Assembly (NCBI RefSeq): GCF_000407505.1
Contig: NZ_ASWE01000003.1
Span: 124,001-188,000 of the forward strand
Length of the DNA: 64,000 nucleotides
Source: Enterococcus phoeniculicola ATCC BAA-412
GTDB lineage: Bacteria; Bacillota; Bacilli; Lactobacillales; Enterococcaceae
Direction of reading: 5' to 3'
Within the stretch, counting starts at the first letter, position 1; each line of letters starts with the position of its first letter. Positions 10,355 through 20,629 of this stretch are shown piece by piece. The notes under the pieces were generated by a model. The model saw nothing but the letters and a program-made list of their open reading frames with translations, was not told the origin of the DNA and ran no database searches. The translations under genes were made by a program, and so were the position numbers.

Positions 10355-10942
10355 TTACTTTTCCAAAAATTTCTGAACATCTGATTCAGAAAGATTAATA
10401 TATTTATAGCAAGTTCCGATAGACACGCCACATTTGTTGGAGATTTGTTGGATTTTTTCTTTTTGATCGAAATACATCCGGCGAATTCTTTTTACTGTAC
10501 GACCATCAATTTTTGGACGACCACCAATATTTCCTCTTTTTCGAGCCTCATTTAATCCGACGAGGGTACGTTCTTTGATGAGCGAGCACTCCATCATTGC
10601 CAGTCCATCCATTAATTGGAAATAGGCTTTTCCAGAAGCGGTTCGTGTATCAATCTCTTCTTGTAGACTGACTAAGTGAATTCCTAACTGTTTGAACTGC
10701 TGCATCAGCTCAGTCAATTGACGAGTTGATTTACCTAAACGATGAAGTTGACAAATAACCAATGTGTCCCCTTTTTCCAGCGTGCTTAAAACAGTTGGTA
10801 AGTCAGCAAGGCTTGTTTGACTAGGAGTCTCTGTGCATGATTCATGGAAAATTTCATCGCAGCGAAAATCTGTCAAACGCGCAATTTGAATGTCTAAATC
10901 ATCATTGATGATCGTTGTTCGTGCATAACCAATAATTTTCAT
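10355..10942 (-). CDS. Resolvase/invertase-like protein lacking catalytic serine
   Basis: 195 aa, serine-recombinase fold plus a C-terminal helix-turn-helix (about residues 145-185). Laid against gamma-delta resolvase, the N-terminus reads GYARTTIIN where active enzymes have GYARVST, so the nucleophile Ser10 is Thr. The LDRLGR motif reads LHRLGK, so Asp67 becomes His and Arg71 becomes Lys. The segment around Arg45 is also lost. Arg8 and Arg68 remain, and the DNA-binding end looks intact. Inference: a catalytically dead, DNA-binding descendant, possibly a regulator. No inverted repeats or mobile-element genes flank it; the neighbours are housekeeping genes. An active recombinase is unlikely. 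Confidence 0.82.
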   Translation of the reverse strand: MKIIGYARTTIINDDLDIQIARLTDFRCDEIFHESCTETPSQTSLADLPTVLSTLEKGDTLVICQLHRLGKSTRQLTELMQQFKQLGIHLVSLQEEIDTRTASGKAYFQLMDGLAMMECSLIKERTLVGLNEARKRGNIGGRPKIDGRTVKRIRRMYFDQKEKIQQISNKCGVSIGTCYKYINLSESDVQKFLEK

Positions 10943-11060
10943 CTTTTAACCTCTCTGCGTTCATTACTACTTTATATTATAAAAAATGTAGCATAAAGCG
11001 TTTTGAAATGGTAGCTTTTTGATGAAAAAATGGTAAAAATTATCTATATATTGAATATTT

Positions 11061-11756
11061 TTAATGAGGTAAGCTTGGATTATGAGGAGAGTTTAGTGTT
11101 TCTGGTCCTTCTTCATGACCAACAATTACTTTATTTACCATATCTAAAAACAAGCCATGTTCCACCACACCTACCAACTGATCCAGATAAGTACCCAGTG
11201 CACGCGGGTCTTCAATAACCTCTAAATGCAAGTCGATAATGTAATGTCCACCATCGGTTGTGAGTGTATCGCCGTTTTCATTTTTTCTAAAGCTAGGTGC
11301 AAACCCTTTTTTCTCAAATAACCGATAAAGTTGTTGGCTACCATAAGGCATGACTTCGACTGGCAAAGCAAAAGCACCAAGCTTCTCCACCATTTTTGAT
11401 TCATCAACAATCCAAATACATTCTTTTGAATACGTAGCTACAATTTTTTCGAATAATAGGGCAGCACCGCCACCTTTAATCCCTTGGAAATCACGACTGA
11501 TTTCATCAGCCCCATCAATTGTAAGATCAACTACTTCAACTTCATCAATACTTTTTAGAGGAATTCCTAAAGCCAAGGCCTGTTTTTCTGTATTTTTTGA
11601 AGTGGTTACCCCAACGATTGATAAACCCTCTTCTTTTATACGACGACCAATCTCATCCACCATAAACTTTGCTGTGGAGCCAGTACCAAGCCCAACAACC
11701 ATTCCATCCTTCACATATTTTGCTGCTTCAATACCTACCATTTGCTTTAATTCCAT
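11061..11756 (-). CDS. rpiA: Ribose-5-phosphate isomerase A
   Basis: Interconverts ribose 5-phosphate and ribulose 5-phosphate, complementing the nucleoside salvage genes nearby. Motifs: VGLGTGSTA, the catalytic DGADEI, and [12 protein letters not shown] with the active-site Lys. The start is set at ATG 11756 ([10 protein letters not shown], 231 aa), nine bases after AAAGGA. A GTG two codons upstream is too close to it. The C-terminus carries a short Asn/Ser/Pro-rich tail beyond the usual family end. It lies back-to-back with the str operon. Confidence 0.95.
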   Translation of the reverse strand: MELKQMVGIEAAKYVKDGMVVGLGTGSTAKFMVDEIGRRIKEEGLSIVGVTTSKNTEKQALALGIPLKSIDEVEVVDLTIDGADEISRDFQGIKGGGAALLFEKIVATYSKECIWIVDESKMVEKLGAFALPVEVMPYGSQQLYRLFEKKGFAPSFRKNENGDTLTTDGGHYIIDLHLEVIEDPRALGTYLDQLVGVVEHGLFLDMVNKVIVGHEEGPETLNSPHNPSLPH

Positions 11757-11887
11757 AATCACCCATCCTTTGCAGAATCTTCTTCTTTAATAGTTTAACT
11801 TTTCTTCTATTAAAAAGATAGAGCGAGGCAATTTTTCCAATCTATTTTTTATTTTTTGAAAATAGATGAAAAACCTCTAGAAGTCAG

Positions 11888-11916
11888 TTGACACGTAGGC
11901 TGAATCATGCTATTCT
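11888..11916 (+). promoter_or_regulatory. Promoter of the str operon
   Basis: TTGACA (11888-11893), a 17-base spacer and TATTCT (11911-11916). The transcript would begin in aacaaaggtgctt. The leader up to rpsL (about 160 nt) contains the hairpin ggtctct/agagacg at 11939-11955. The remainder of the rpiA-rpsL gap shows no gene. Confidence 0.85.
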
Positions 11917-12081
11917 AACAAAGGTGCTTTATCTACAGGTCTCTGTTTAGAGACGTGCTGACTGTTTATCAAAGCATATTTGATAAAGGATGCAGAGATT
12001 GCATTATTTTTTATCGCCTAAAAAGAACCACCTGGATGTGTGGAACTAACAAAGCGAATTAAGGAAGGAGGAAAACAAGGA

Positions 12082-12495
12082 ATGCCTACAATTAACCAAT
12101 TAGTACGTAAACCTCGTAAATCTAAGGTGGATAAATCAAATTCACCAGCATTGAACAAAGGATATAACAGCTTCAAAAAATCTCAAACGAATGTGAACTC
12201 TCCACAAAAACGTGGTGTGTGTACTCGTGTGGGAACTATGACACCTAAAAAACCGAACTCAGCTTTACGTAAATATGCCCGTGTTCGTTTGTCTAACTTA
12301 ATCGAAGTTACAGCTTATATTCCAGGTATTGGACATAACTTACAAGAACATAGCGTGGTACTATTACGCGGTGGACGTGTAAAAGATTTACCAGGGGTAC
12401 GTTACCATATCGTACGTGGCGCGCTTGATACTGCGGGAGTTAACGACCGTAAACAAAGCCGTTCTAAATATGGAACTAAAAGACCTAAAGCTTAA
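12082..12495 (+). CDS. rpsL: 30S ribosomal protein S12
   Basis: Decoding-centre protein of the small subunit. 137 aa starting [10 protein letters not shown]. The AAGGAGG ribosome site is at 12063-12070 and the chosen ATG is at 12082; the frame is open 14 codons further up but without family similarity. The conserved [11 protein letters not shown] carries Lys at both positions linked to streptomycin response (residues 56-57), so no resistance change is seen. First gene of the str operon. Confidence 0.98.
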   Translation: MPTINQLVRKPRKSKVDKSNSPALNKGYNSFKKSQTNVNSPQKRGVCTRVGTMTPKKPNSALRKYARVRLSNLIEVTAYIPGIGHNLQEHSVVLLRGGRVKDLPGVRYHIVRGALDTAGVNDRKQSRSKYGTKRPKA

Positions 12496-12557
12496 TTTTG
12501 AACTGAAACTACAAATGAAACTATATAATAGAAATATTTCGGAAGGAGGAGTTACGG

Positions 12558-13028
12558 ATGCCACGTAAAGGTCCAGTTGCAAAACGTGATGTTTTACCAG
12601 ATCCTATTTATAACTCAAAATTAGTAACTCGCTTAATCAACCGTGTAATGGTTGATGGAAAACGCGGGATTGCTGCTAACATTATCTATAATGCATTTGG
12701 CATTATTAAAGAATCTACAGGGAACGATCCATTGGAAGTTTTTGAACAAGCAATGAAGAACGTTATGCCTGTTCTTGAAGTTAAAGCTCGCCGTGTCGGT
12801 GGTTCTAACTATCAAGTACCCGTTGAAGTTCGTCCAGAACGTCGTACAACATTAGGTCTTCGTTGGGTGGTTAACTACGCTCGCTTGCGCGGTGAACACA
12901 CAATGGAAGAACGCTTAGCTAAAGAAATTATGGATGCCGCTAACAACACTGGCGCGTCTGTTAAAAAACGCGAAGACACACACAAAATGGCAGATGCAAA
13001 CCGTGCATTTGCACATTATCGTTGGTAA
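12558..13028 (+). CDS. rpsG: 30S ribosomal protein S7
   Basis: Small-subunit head assembly protein, 156 aa, the standard length. It starts [20 protein letters not shown] and contains [28 protein letters not shown] precedes the ATG. It follows rpsL by 62 bp. Confidence 0.98.
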   Translation: MPRKGPVAKRDVLPDPIYNSKLVTRLINRVMVDGKRGIAANIIYNAFGIIKESTGNDPLEVFEQAMKNVMPVLEVKARRVGGSNYQVPVEVRPERRTTLGLRWVVNYARLRGEHTMEERLAKEIMDAANNTGASVKKREDTHKMADANRAFAHYRW

Positions 13029-13036
13029 GATCCTCT

Positions 13037-13066
13037 CTGTCTGCAGCCTAAAGCTGCAGCAGACAG
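13037..13066 (+). promoter_or_regulatory. Hairpin between rpsG and fusA
   Basis: ctgtctgc..agc pairs with gctgcagcagacag around a short loop. It has no strong U-run, so it is more likely an RNA-processing or r-protein-binding site than a terminator. Confidence 0.5.
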
Positions 13067-13107
13067 TTTTGCAATCGATTTGAATAAAGAGAGGAGAACA
13101 AACTGAG

Positions 13108-15195
13108 ATGGCTAGAGAATTTTCATTAGAAAAAACTCGTAATATTGGTATCATGGCCCACGTTGATGCTGGTAAAACAACAACAACTGAGCGTATCTTA
13201 TACTATACTGGTAAAATCCATAAAATTGGTGAAACGCACGAAGGTGCTTCACAAATGGACTGGATGGAACAAGAACAAGAACGTGGTATTACAATTACAT
13301 CTGCAGCAACAACTGCACAATGGAAGGGTTATCGAGTAAACATCATTGACACTCCTGGACACGTGGATTTCACTATTGAAGTTCAACGTTCACTACGTGT
13401 ACTTGATGGAGCTGTAACCGTTCTTGACTCACAATCAGGTGTTGAACCACAAACTGAAACAGTTTGGCGTCAAGCAACTGAATATAAAGTTCCACGTATT
13501 GTTTTCTGTAATAAAATGGATAAACTTGGTGCGGACTTCTTCTATTCAGTGAATTCATTGCATGACCGTTTACAAGCAAATGCTCATCCGATTCAAATTC
13601 CAATTGGATCAGAAGAAACGTTTACTGGAATCATTGACTTGATTAAAATGAAAGCCGAAATCTATACTAACGATTTAGGTACTGACATTCAAGAAACTGA
13701 TATTCCTGAAGACTATCAAGAGCTTGCTGAAGAATGGCGTGAAAAATTAGTAGAAGCTGTAGCTGAAACTGATGAAGAATTGATGATGAAATATCTTGAT
13801 GGTGAAGAAATTACTGAAGAAGAATTAGTAGCTGGAATTCGTAAAGCAACAATTGACGTTGAATTTTTCCCAGTTTTAGCTGGTTCTGCCTTCAAAAACA
13901 AAGGTGTTCAATTAATGTTAGATGCGGTATTAGCTTACCTACCATCTCCATTAGACATTGATGCGATTAAAGGGATTGACACTAAGACTGACGAAGAAAC
14001 AACTCGTCCTGCTGATGATTCTGCACCATTTGCTTCATTAGCATTTAAAGTTATGACTGACCCATTCGTAGGTCGTTTAACTTTCTTCCGTGTATACTCT
14101 GGTATCCTTGAAAGTGGATCATACGTATTGAATGCTTCTAAAGGTAAAAAAGAACGTATTGGACGTATTCTTCAAATGCACGCGAATACACGTAAAGAAA
14201 TTGATACAGTGTACTCAGGTGATATCGCAGCTGCGGTTGGTTTGAAAGATACAACAACAGGGGACACTCTATGTGCCTTGGATGCACCAGTTATCCTTGA
14301 GTCAATTGAATTCCCTGAACCAGTTATCCAAGTCGCTGTTGAACCTAAATCAAAAGCTGACCAAGATAAAATGGGTGTTGCTCTACAAAAACTTGCTGAA
14401 GAAGATCCATCATTCCGTGTTGAAACAAACGTTGAAACAGGCGAAACAGTTATCTCAGGTATGGGAGAACTTCACTTGGACGTTTTAGTAGACCGTATGA
14501 GACGTGAATTTAACGTTGATGCTAACGTTGGTGCACCTCAAGTATCTTATCGTGAAACATTCCGCGCGCCTGTTACCCAAGCTGAAGGTAAATTTGTACG
14601 TCAGTCTGGTGGTAAAGGACAATACGGACACGTTTGGGTTGAATTTACACCTAACGAAGAAGGTAAAGGATTCGAATTTGAAAATGCAATCGTCGGTGGT
14701 GTGGTTCCTCGTGAATACATTCCTGCTGTTGAAAAAGGATTAGCAGATTCAATGAATAATGGGGTTCTTGCTGGTTATCCATTAGTGGATATTAAAGCGA
14801 AACTTTATGATGGTTCATACCATGATGTCGATTCGAATGAAACAGCCTTCCGTGTTGCTGCGTCTATGGCTTTACGTGCCGCTGCTAAGAAAGCTAATCC
14901 AGTTATCTTAGAACCAATGATGAAAGTAACAATCACTGTACCAGAAGATTACCTAGGTGATATTATGGGACATGTTACAAGTCGTCGTGGCCGTGTTGAA
15001 GGTATGGAAGCACACGGAAATTCACAAATCGTTAATGCGGTTGTCCCACTAGCTGAAATGTTCGGTTATGCAACAACATTACGTTCTGCAACACAAGGTC
15101 GCGGTACATTTATGATGGTATTTGACCACTATGAAGACGTACCAAAATCTATCCAAGAAGAAATTATTAAGAAAAATGGTGGAGAAAGTAAATAA
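13108..15195 (+). CDS. fusA: Translation elongation factor G
   Basis: Ribosomal translocase GTPase, 695 aa. G1 [12 protein letters not shown] is near residue 17, followed by G3 DTPGHVDF and G4 NKMD; domains II-V follow, including the [10 protein letters not shown] region. The start [16 protein letters not shown] follows an AGAGAGGAG ribosome site. It is third in the str operon. Confidence 0.98.
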   Translation: MAREFSLEKTRNIGIMAHVDAGKTTTTERILYYTGKIHKIGETHEGASQMDWMEQEQERGITITSAATTAQWKGYRVNIIDTPGHVDFTIEVQRSLRVLDGAVTVLDSQSGVEPQTETVWRQATEYKVPRIVFCNKMDKLGADFFYSVNSLHDRLQANAHPIQIPIGSEETFTGIIDLIKMKAEIYTNDLGTDIQETDIPEDYQELAEEWREKLVEAVAETDEELMMKYLDGEEITEEELVAGIRKATIDVEFFPVLAGSAFKNKGVQLMLDAVLAYLPSPLDIDAIKGIDTKTDEETTRPADDSAPFASLAFKVMTDPFVGRLTFFRVYSGILESGSYVLNASKGKKERIGRILQMHANTRKEIDTVYSGDIAAAVGLKDTTTGDTLCALDAPVILESIEFPEPVIQVAVEPKSKADQDKMGVALQKLAEEDPSFRVETNVETGETVISGMGELHLDVLVDRMRREFNVDANVGAPQVSYRETFRAPVTQAEGKFVRQSGGKGQYGHVWVEFTPNEEGKGFEFENAIVGGVVPREYIPAVEKGLADSMNNGVLAGYPLVDIKAKLYDGSYHDVDSNETAFRVAASMALRAAAKKANPVILEPMMKVTITVPEDYLGDIMGHVTSRRGRVEGMEAHGNSQIVNAVVPLAEMFGYATTLRSATQGRGTFMMVFDHYEDVPKSIQEEIIKKNGGESK

Positions 15196-15340
15196 TAAGT
15201 ATTAAAAAACTTGTTTACTATTTTTAGACTATGCTTTTTTAAGGATTTCGGGTAAAATGATAAAAGATGATAATGCGATTGATTAATCGCCTATCAAATA
15301 ATAAAAAATAATCTTACGATTTTTAGGAGGAACATTTAAA

Positions 15341-16528
15341 ATGGCTAAAGAAAAATTTGACCGTTCTAAACCCCATGTTAACATTGGTACTATCGGACAC
15401 GTTGACCATGGTAAAACTACATTAACTGCTGCTATCGCTACTGTATTAGCGAAACATGGTGGCGGTGAAGCACAAAACTATGCTGATATCGATAACGCAC
15501 CTGAAGAAAAAGAACGCGGAATCACTATCAACACTTCTCACATTGAGTATGAAACTGACACTCGTCACTATGCTCACGTGGATTGCCCAGGACACGCGGA
15601 TTACGTTAAAAACATGATCACTGGTGCTGCACAAATGGATGGAGCTATCTTAGTAGTATCTGCTGCTGATGGTCCTATGCCTCAAACTCGTGAACACATT
15701 CTATTATCTCGCCAAGTTGGTGTTCCATACATCGTTGTTTTCTTAAACAAAGTTGATATGGTTGATGATGAAGAATTATTAGAATTAGTAGAAATGGAAG
15801 TTCGTGACCTATTAAGCGAATACGATTTCCCAGGTGATGACACTCCAGTTATCGCTGGTTCTGCTCTAAAAGCATTAGAAGGCGAAGCTTCTTATGAAGA
15901 AAAAATCTTAGAATTAATGGCTTCAGTTGACGAATATATCCCAACTCCAGCTCGTGATACAGAAAAACCATTCATGATGCCAGTCGAAGACGTATTCTCA
16001 ATCACTGGACGTGGTACTGTTGCTACAGGCCGTGTTGAACGTGGTGAAGTACGTGTTGGTGATGAAATTGAAATCGTTGGTATCAGCGAAGAAACTTCAA
16101 AAACAACTGTAACTGGTGTTGAAATGTTCCGTAAATTGTTAGACTACGCGCAAGCTGGGGATAACATCGGTGCATTACTACGTGGGGTTGCTCGTGAAGA
16201 CATCCAACGTGGACAAGTTTTATCTAAACCAGGAACTATCACTCCACATACAAAATTCATGGCTGAAGTTTATGTTTTATCAAAAGAAGAAGGTGGACGT
16301 CATACTCCATTCTTCACTAACTACCGCCCACAATTCTACTTCCGTACAACTGACGTAACTGGTGTTGTTGAGTTACCAGAAGGTACTGAAATGGTTATGC
16401 CTGGCGATAACGTAACAATTGACGTGGAATTAATCCACCCAATCGCTATCGAAAATGGTACTAAATTCTCAATCCGTGAAGGCGGACGTACAGTTGGTGC
16501 CGGCGTTGTTTCTGAAATCAAAGCTTAA
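15341..16528 (+). CDS. tuf: Translation elongation factor Tu
   Basis: GTPase that delivers aminoacyl-tRNA. 395 aa, G1 [10 protein letters not shown]3 DCPGHADY, G4 NKVDM. TAGGAGG lies 11 bases before the ATG. The 145-bp gap after fusA contains AT-rich sequence that could hold a separate promoter, but I see no convincing -35/-10 pair. A strong terminator follows. Confidence 0.98.
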   Translation: MAKEKFDRSKPHVNIGTIGHVDHGKTTLTAAIATVLAKHGGGEAQNYADIDNAPEEKERGITINTSHIEYETDTRHYAHVDCPGHADYVKNMITGAAQMDGAILVVSAADGPMPQTREHILLSRQVGVPYIVVFLNKVDMVDDEELLELVEMEVRDLLSEYDFPGDDTPVIAGSALKALEGEASYEEKILELMASVDEYIPTPARDTEKPFMMPVEDVFSITGRGTVATGRVERGEVRVGDEIEIVGISEETSKTTVTGVEMFRKLLDYAQAGDNIGALLRGVAREDIQRGQVLSKPGTITPHTKFMAEVYVLSKEEGGRHTPFFTNYRPQFYFRTTDVTGVVELPEGTEMVMPGDNVTIDVELIHPIAIENGTKFSIREGGRTVGAGVVSEIKA

Positions 16529-16572
16529 TTTGATTTTCTAACAACTACTTGCAACATTATATTCGGACTTAC

Positions 16573-16610
16573 ACTAGCTCTATCACTTCGGTGGTAGAGC
16601 TAGTTTTTTT
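16573..16610 (+). terminator. Strong terminator after tuf
   Basis: actagctctatcac / gtggtagagctagt with a cttcgg loop and seven T. It is the end of the str-tuf transcript. Confidence 0.95.
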
Positions 16611-16675
16611 GTTTCAATTGAAAAATAACGGTTCTTTGTTAAATGGTGTTGTTTTAAAAATAAGTCGCAGAATTG

Positions 16676-16700
16676 AGAACATTTCGATGTTCTTTTTTTA
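16676..16700 (+). terminator. Second small terminator hairpin after tuf
   Basis: agaacat-ttcg-atgttct followed by a T-run. The remaining bases to 16907 show no gene that I can support. Confidence 0.7.
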
Positions 16701-16907
16701 ATGAATTCGCGGAGATCATGTTAGACAAGAAGCAACAGATAGAGGTGGCAAAAGGTTCGAAACCTAACAGCAATCCGTTTGATTTAATTAGGTTATTTTC
16801 TCTTCTAGTTTCCTATTAGAATAGCTTTACATCAAAGTATTACAAATAGCTTGATATACTTTTGCAGGTAGAGAACTGCTTTCTTGAATCCCTTCTATTT
16901 TTGTGAG

Positions 16908-17732
16908 TTAAAACCGATAATGATTTCTAAATTCTTTCGGTGACAATCCCATATGTTTTGTAAAGCTTTTTGAAAAAAATGATAAACTGCTGAAGCCACT
17001 CATTAATGAGACAGCCTCTATAGAGTGATTTGATGACTTTAATAAAGATTGCGCATGATTCATACGTAACTCTTGGATATATTGTTTCGTTGAAATCCCA
17101 TATATTTTTTTCATACAGCGAGAAATATAAGTGGGATGAAAATTAAGTTCATTAGCGATAGACTGCACGGATATAGAACTAGCAAATTTTGAATTAATCA
17201 ATGCTGCTGCGTCATGTGCAATATCTGAAATACGAGAAGAAGAATCTTCAGCGACGTTTGTAACTAAAATTTTTAATAGTTGTAATAAAATAATTTCTCG
17301 TTCAATAATCTGATTATCAGTAATGATAGGCGAAAGGGAACAAAGTCGTTCAAAAAGCTGGAGAAGCATCTCTGGATGAGGAAGCTCAAAAAAATTTGGG
17401 ATTATCAGTTGATTTTGTAAAGTTCTATTAGGCTGTTGATGAATAGACCAAGTACCTGTTGTTTGAAAATGAATCCAATAAAAATGGGTTTCTTCTGAAA
17501 CTGGAAGATGGCTAAAATGATGTAGAAGAGGAGCTAAAATTAGCCCTTGATTAGCTGAAACAGTATAGGACTGATTTTCTTCTGTTAAAAATAAGGCACC
17601 TTTAGTGACAAAAATAAAATCAAAAAATTCAAAATTTTTTCGATCAATATGCCTCTCGCCTTTGAAAAATACATCTTGATTCGCTTCAACATAATAAGGA
17701 AACGATGGCGTAGATAAATCAAAATAATGCAT
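16908..17732 (-). CDS. AraC-family transcriptional regulator of the GH127-like cluster
   Basis: 274 aa from ATG 17732 (MHYFDLSTPS), which follows AAGGAG by eight bases; the frame is open 12 codons further upstream. The N-terminal cupin-like sensing domain covers about residues 1-140. The C-terminal AraC/XylS domain has two helix-turn-helix units at about 188-207 and 236-258 (the second reads VSLMSGFSSLSFFSKSF), ending with the typical GLSPKEFR. Divergent from the hydrolase-ABC operon, so it is probably that operon's inducer-responsive activator. The ligand is unknown; a sugar released by the hydrolase is inferred. Confidence 0.92.
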   Translation of the reverse strand: MHYFDLSTPSFPYYVEANQDVFFKGERHIDRKNFEFFDFIFVTKGALFLTEENQSYTVSANQGLILAPLLHHFSHLPVSEETHFYWIHFQTTGTWSIHQQPNRTLQNQLIIPNFFELPHPEMLLQLFERLCSLSPIITDNQIIEREIILLQLLKILVTNVAEDSSSRISDIAHDAAALINSKFASSISVQSIANELNFHPTYISRCMKKIYGISTKQYIQELRMNHAQSLLKSSNHSIEAVSLMSGFSSLSFFSKSFTKHMGLSPKEFRNHYRF

Positions 17733-17782
17733 AAAATAATCTCCTTGTCTTAAAAAGTACAAATCCAAGTTGTTTTCTATTA

Positions 17783-17835
17783 TTGATATTACTATAGAAC
17801 AATATAAAATAAAAGTAGAAAAGAAAGCGCATTCT
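17783..17835 (+). promoter_or_regulatory. Promoter with cre-like site for the GH127-like operon
   Basis: TTGATA (17783-17788), 16 bases, TAAAAT (17805-17810). At 17822-17835, agaaagcgcattct matches the CcpA cre consensus at 12 of 14 positions and lies just past the start of transcription. That position suits repression by catabolite control. Confidence 0.6.
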
Positions 17836-17854
17836 TTTGTTAGGAGGATAATTT

Positions 17855-19669
17855 GTGAAAGAAAAAGATTTTTTTAATAAATTTGAACAATTACCGTTGG
17901 GGAGAATAAGGCCTTCTGGTTGGCTAAAAAATCAATTAATTATTCAAGCGAATGGCATGACAGGCCAACTTGAGGAACATTGGCCAGATCTTGGTCCGGA
18001 TAGTGCTTGGTTAGGAGGCGAGGGTGAAGGATGGGAACGTGGGCCTTATTATTTAGATGGTTTGGTTCCGTTGGCCTATCTTTTGGAAGATGAAAAATTG
18101 GTCAGAAAATCACAAAAATGGATTGAATGGATTCTTGACAGCCAAAAAGAAGATGGCTGGTTTGGACCAGAGAACAATGATGATTGGTGGAGTCGAATGA
18201 TTGTTTTTAAAGTTTTAATACAATATTTTGAAACGACTCAAGATGAAAGAGTCATTCCTTTCATGCTTCGTTATGCCAATTACCAATTAAGGCATTTAAA
18301 AAAACGACCATTGAGCGAGTGGGGAAAAGCAAGAGGTGGAGAAGAAATTTTTTCACTTATATGGCTATTTAAGAAAACTAAGAAAAAGTTTCTATTTGAA
18401 TTAATAGAACTGATTAAAGAGCAATCTACAGATTGGGTGAATCTGTATGAAAATTATCCGTTTACTCGTTATGTTACTGAGTTTAATCATGAAAGTCATG
18501 TGGTCAATGTCGCTATGGCTTTAAAATATTTTGGGTTAGAGTTCCAAATGACAGGTGATGATTATCAAAGAGAAATATTGGAAAAAACGCTTTATCAATT
18601 AACTGTTTATCATGGACAAATGCATGGAATGGTCTCAGGAGATGAATGGTTAGCCGGTACTCATCCTAGTCAAGGAACCGAATTGTGTTCAATTGTTGAA
18701 TATATGTTTTCGATGGAGATACTTTTAAAGATTTTTGGAGAAACCGAGTTTGGAGATCGATGGGAACGAGCAGCATTTAATGCTTTACCAGCAGCTATCA
18801 GTAGAGATTGGTTAGCGCATCAATATGATCAGCAGGTAAATCAGATTTCTTGTAATCACGCAAAAAGAAACTGGACTGAAAATAATGAAGACGCCAATAT
18901 ATTTGGATTAGAGCCTCATTTTGGATGTTGTACTGCTAATATGCATCAAGGGTGGCCAAAATTTGTAAGCAATCTATGGATGAGAGATGAGGTGGGACTT
19001 GTTTGTCAAAGTATTAGTCCTTGTATTGTAAACGATGGAGATGTAGAAATTAAAGTTGAGGGAAATTACCCCTTTGAACTAAGTGCTAAACTCACAGTTT
19101 CTAGTACAATCAATCAGGTACTTAAAATAAGAATACCTATATGGGTAAAAAAAATAGTTATACAAAAAAATGGAAAAGAATATCCACAGGAAATATCCGG
19201 CAGCTATCTAGTTATTAGTCATGAAAATGGAATTTGTACTTATGAAATTAGTTATGCAGCAGAAATTATAAAAGAATGGCGTGGTCAACGAGCAGTAGGA
19301 ATAACTTACGGACCATTAATTTTTGCTCTACCAATTCAAGAAAACTGGCAAATTACAGCTGGCGAAGATCCTTTCTACGACTGGGAAGTATTACCAGAAT
19401 CTGACTGGTGTTATGCCTTGGCAACAGATGAGGACTACAAAATAGAGAATAATCTATCATTAAAAAAGCAAGTTTTTGATAGTTTGAATTCACCAATATG
19501 GATAAAAACAATTGGTTGGAAGGTCACCAACTGGTCAATCAAAGATCATTCGGCAGATACACCACCTTACACAGTAAAAACAGACAGTCAAAAAGAACTT
19601 ACTTTAGTACCGTATGGAGGTGCTAAATTAAGAATAGCTGAATTTCCCACAGTTGATCGCCGCCCTTAA
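17855..19669 (+). CDS. GH127-like glycoside hydrolase (DUF1680; beta-L-arabinofuranosidase type)
   Basis: 604 aa with no signal peptide, so it acts in the cytoplasm on imported glycosides. The (alpha/alpha)6 barrel part has the GH127 zinc-thiolate set: Glu276 and Cys278 in GTELCSIVEY and Cys358-Cys359 in FGCCTANMHQG. By analogy with the beta-L-arabinofuranosidase HypBA1, one Cys is the nucleophile. The C-terminal third is beta-rich. The start is GTG 17855, seven bases after AGGAGG. The specificity is inferred from the family, and related GH families share this fold. First gene of an operon with an ABC importer. Confidence 0.88.
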   Translation: MKEKDFFNKFEQLPLGRIRPSGWLKNQLIIQANGMTGQLEEHWPDLGPDSAWLGGEGEGWERGPYYLDGLVPLAYLLEDEKLVRKSQKWIEWILDSQKEDGWFGPENNDDWWSRMIVFKVLIQYFETTQDERVIPFMLRYANYQLRHLKKRPLSEWGKARGGEEIFSLIWLFKKTKKKFLFELIELIKEQSTDWVNLYENYPFTRYVTEFNHESHVVNVAMALKYFGLEFQMTGDDYQREILEKTLYQLTVYHGQMHGMVSGDEWLAGTHPSQGTELCSIVEYMFSMEILLKIFGETEFGDRWERAAFNALPAAISRDWLAHQYDQQVNQISCNHAKRNWTENNEDANIFGLEPHFGCCTANMHQGWPKFVSNLWMRDEVGLVCQSISPCIVNDGDVEIKVEGNYPFELSAKLTVSSTINQVLKIRIPIWVKKIVIQKNGKEYPQEISGSYLVISHENGICTYEISYAAEIIKEWRGQRAVGITYGPLIFALPIQENWQITAGEDPFYDWEVLPESDWCYALATDEDYKIENNLSLKKQVFDSLNSPIWIKTIGWKVTNWSIKDHSADTPPYTVKTDSQKELTLVPYGGAKLRIAEFPTVDRRP

Positions 19670-19689
19670 ATATACAGAGGAGGAGAAAA

Positions 19690-20625
19690 ATGGAAACAAT
19701 AGTAAAAAATGAAAATTATCGAATCGTGTTAAAAAGAAAGAAGAATTTTAAAGACAAGTTTGGATCATTATTGTTTGTATTACCTTTTTTAGTCGCATTC
19801 ACCTTATTCTTACTTGTTCCAATTGTCTATGGAATAATCATTAGTTTTTTTCAATGGAATATTTTAGATAATTCTCCAGTATTTATTGGATTAAAAAATT
19901 ACATGCAGTTATTCACAGCAGGAAGTTATGTAAATGAAGTTTTTTTTAGCACGCTTGGGAACACTTTATTTTATGCGATGATTGCTGTACCGCTATTTAC
20001 GATTACTTCTTTAGGATTAGCAATACTTGTTAATTCGGTTATATCAACATTAACGGGTTTTTTTCGAACAGTGTTCTTTTTCCCATATATCCTTTCTTTA
20101 TCTGTTATCGGGGCTGCGTGGGCTTTGATTTTTAATCCAGGTGCAGGTTTACTTAATGCACTTCTATCAGTAATTGGTATAAACCCAATTGCATGGAATG
20201 CGACTCCACAAGGAGCTTGGACAATGATTATCGTCACTTCCTTATGGTGGGGAATTGGCTTTAATATGCTCTTATTTATCAATGCACTAAACAATATTTC
20301 CAGTGAATTATATGAAGCAGCCGAAATTGATGGAGCAACTACAGGAAATAAATTTTTACACATCACACTCCCTGCTATTCAGCCGATTATGTTATATGTC
20401 ATTCTCACATCAACGATTGCTGCATTTAACTTATATGGACAACCCGTATTACTAACAAAAGGTGGACCGGGAACTTCGACGAAAGTTACGATGATGTCTA
20501 TATTAGATGAAGCATTTGTTCGTCATCAATTAGGTTCTGCTTCTGCAATGGCGGTAGTCTTAGCGATAATCATTGGAATATTTCTTTTAATTCAGTATTT
20601 TTTTACGAAAAGAAAGGGCGGATAA
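19690..20625 (+). CDS. Carbohydrate ABC transporter permease (MalF-like)
   Basis: 311 aa with six membrane segments. The first lies at about residues 27-55 after a basic N-terminus. The EAA loop reads EAAEIDGATTGNKFLHITLP. It would pair with the next gene to form a CUT1-type sugar channel. AGAGGAGGAG precedes the ATG, 21 bp after the hydrolase. The substrate is inferred to be the hydrolase's glycoside. Confidence 0.93.
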   Translation: METIVKNENYRIVLKRKKNFKDKFGSLLFVLPFLVAFTLFLLVPIVYGIIISFFQWNILDNSPVFIGLKNYMQLFTAGSYVNEVFFSTLGNTLFYAMIAVPLFTITSLGLAILVNSVISTLTGFFRTVFFFPYILSLSVIGAAWALIFNPGAGLLNALLSVIGINPIAWNATPQGAWTMIIVTSLWWGIGFNMLLFINALNNISSELYEAAEIDGATTGNKFLHITLPAIQPIMLYVILTSTIAAFNLYGQPVLLTKGGPGTSTKVTMMSILDEAFVRHQLGSASAMAVVLAIIIGIFLLIQYFFTKRKGG

Positions 20626-20629
20626 ACAG

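Noticed and set aside
10355-10942. Resolvase gene as evidence of a transposon
   Set aside because: No transposase, inverted terminal repeats or cargo flank it, and its catalytic residues are lost.
16753-16765. aggttcgaaacct looks like a tRNA T-arm and could mark a tRNA or an integration site
   Set aside because: No anticodon arm, D-arm or matching acceptor stem is found at tRNA spacing around it, and no integrase or second copy is present.
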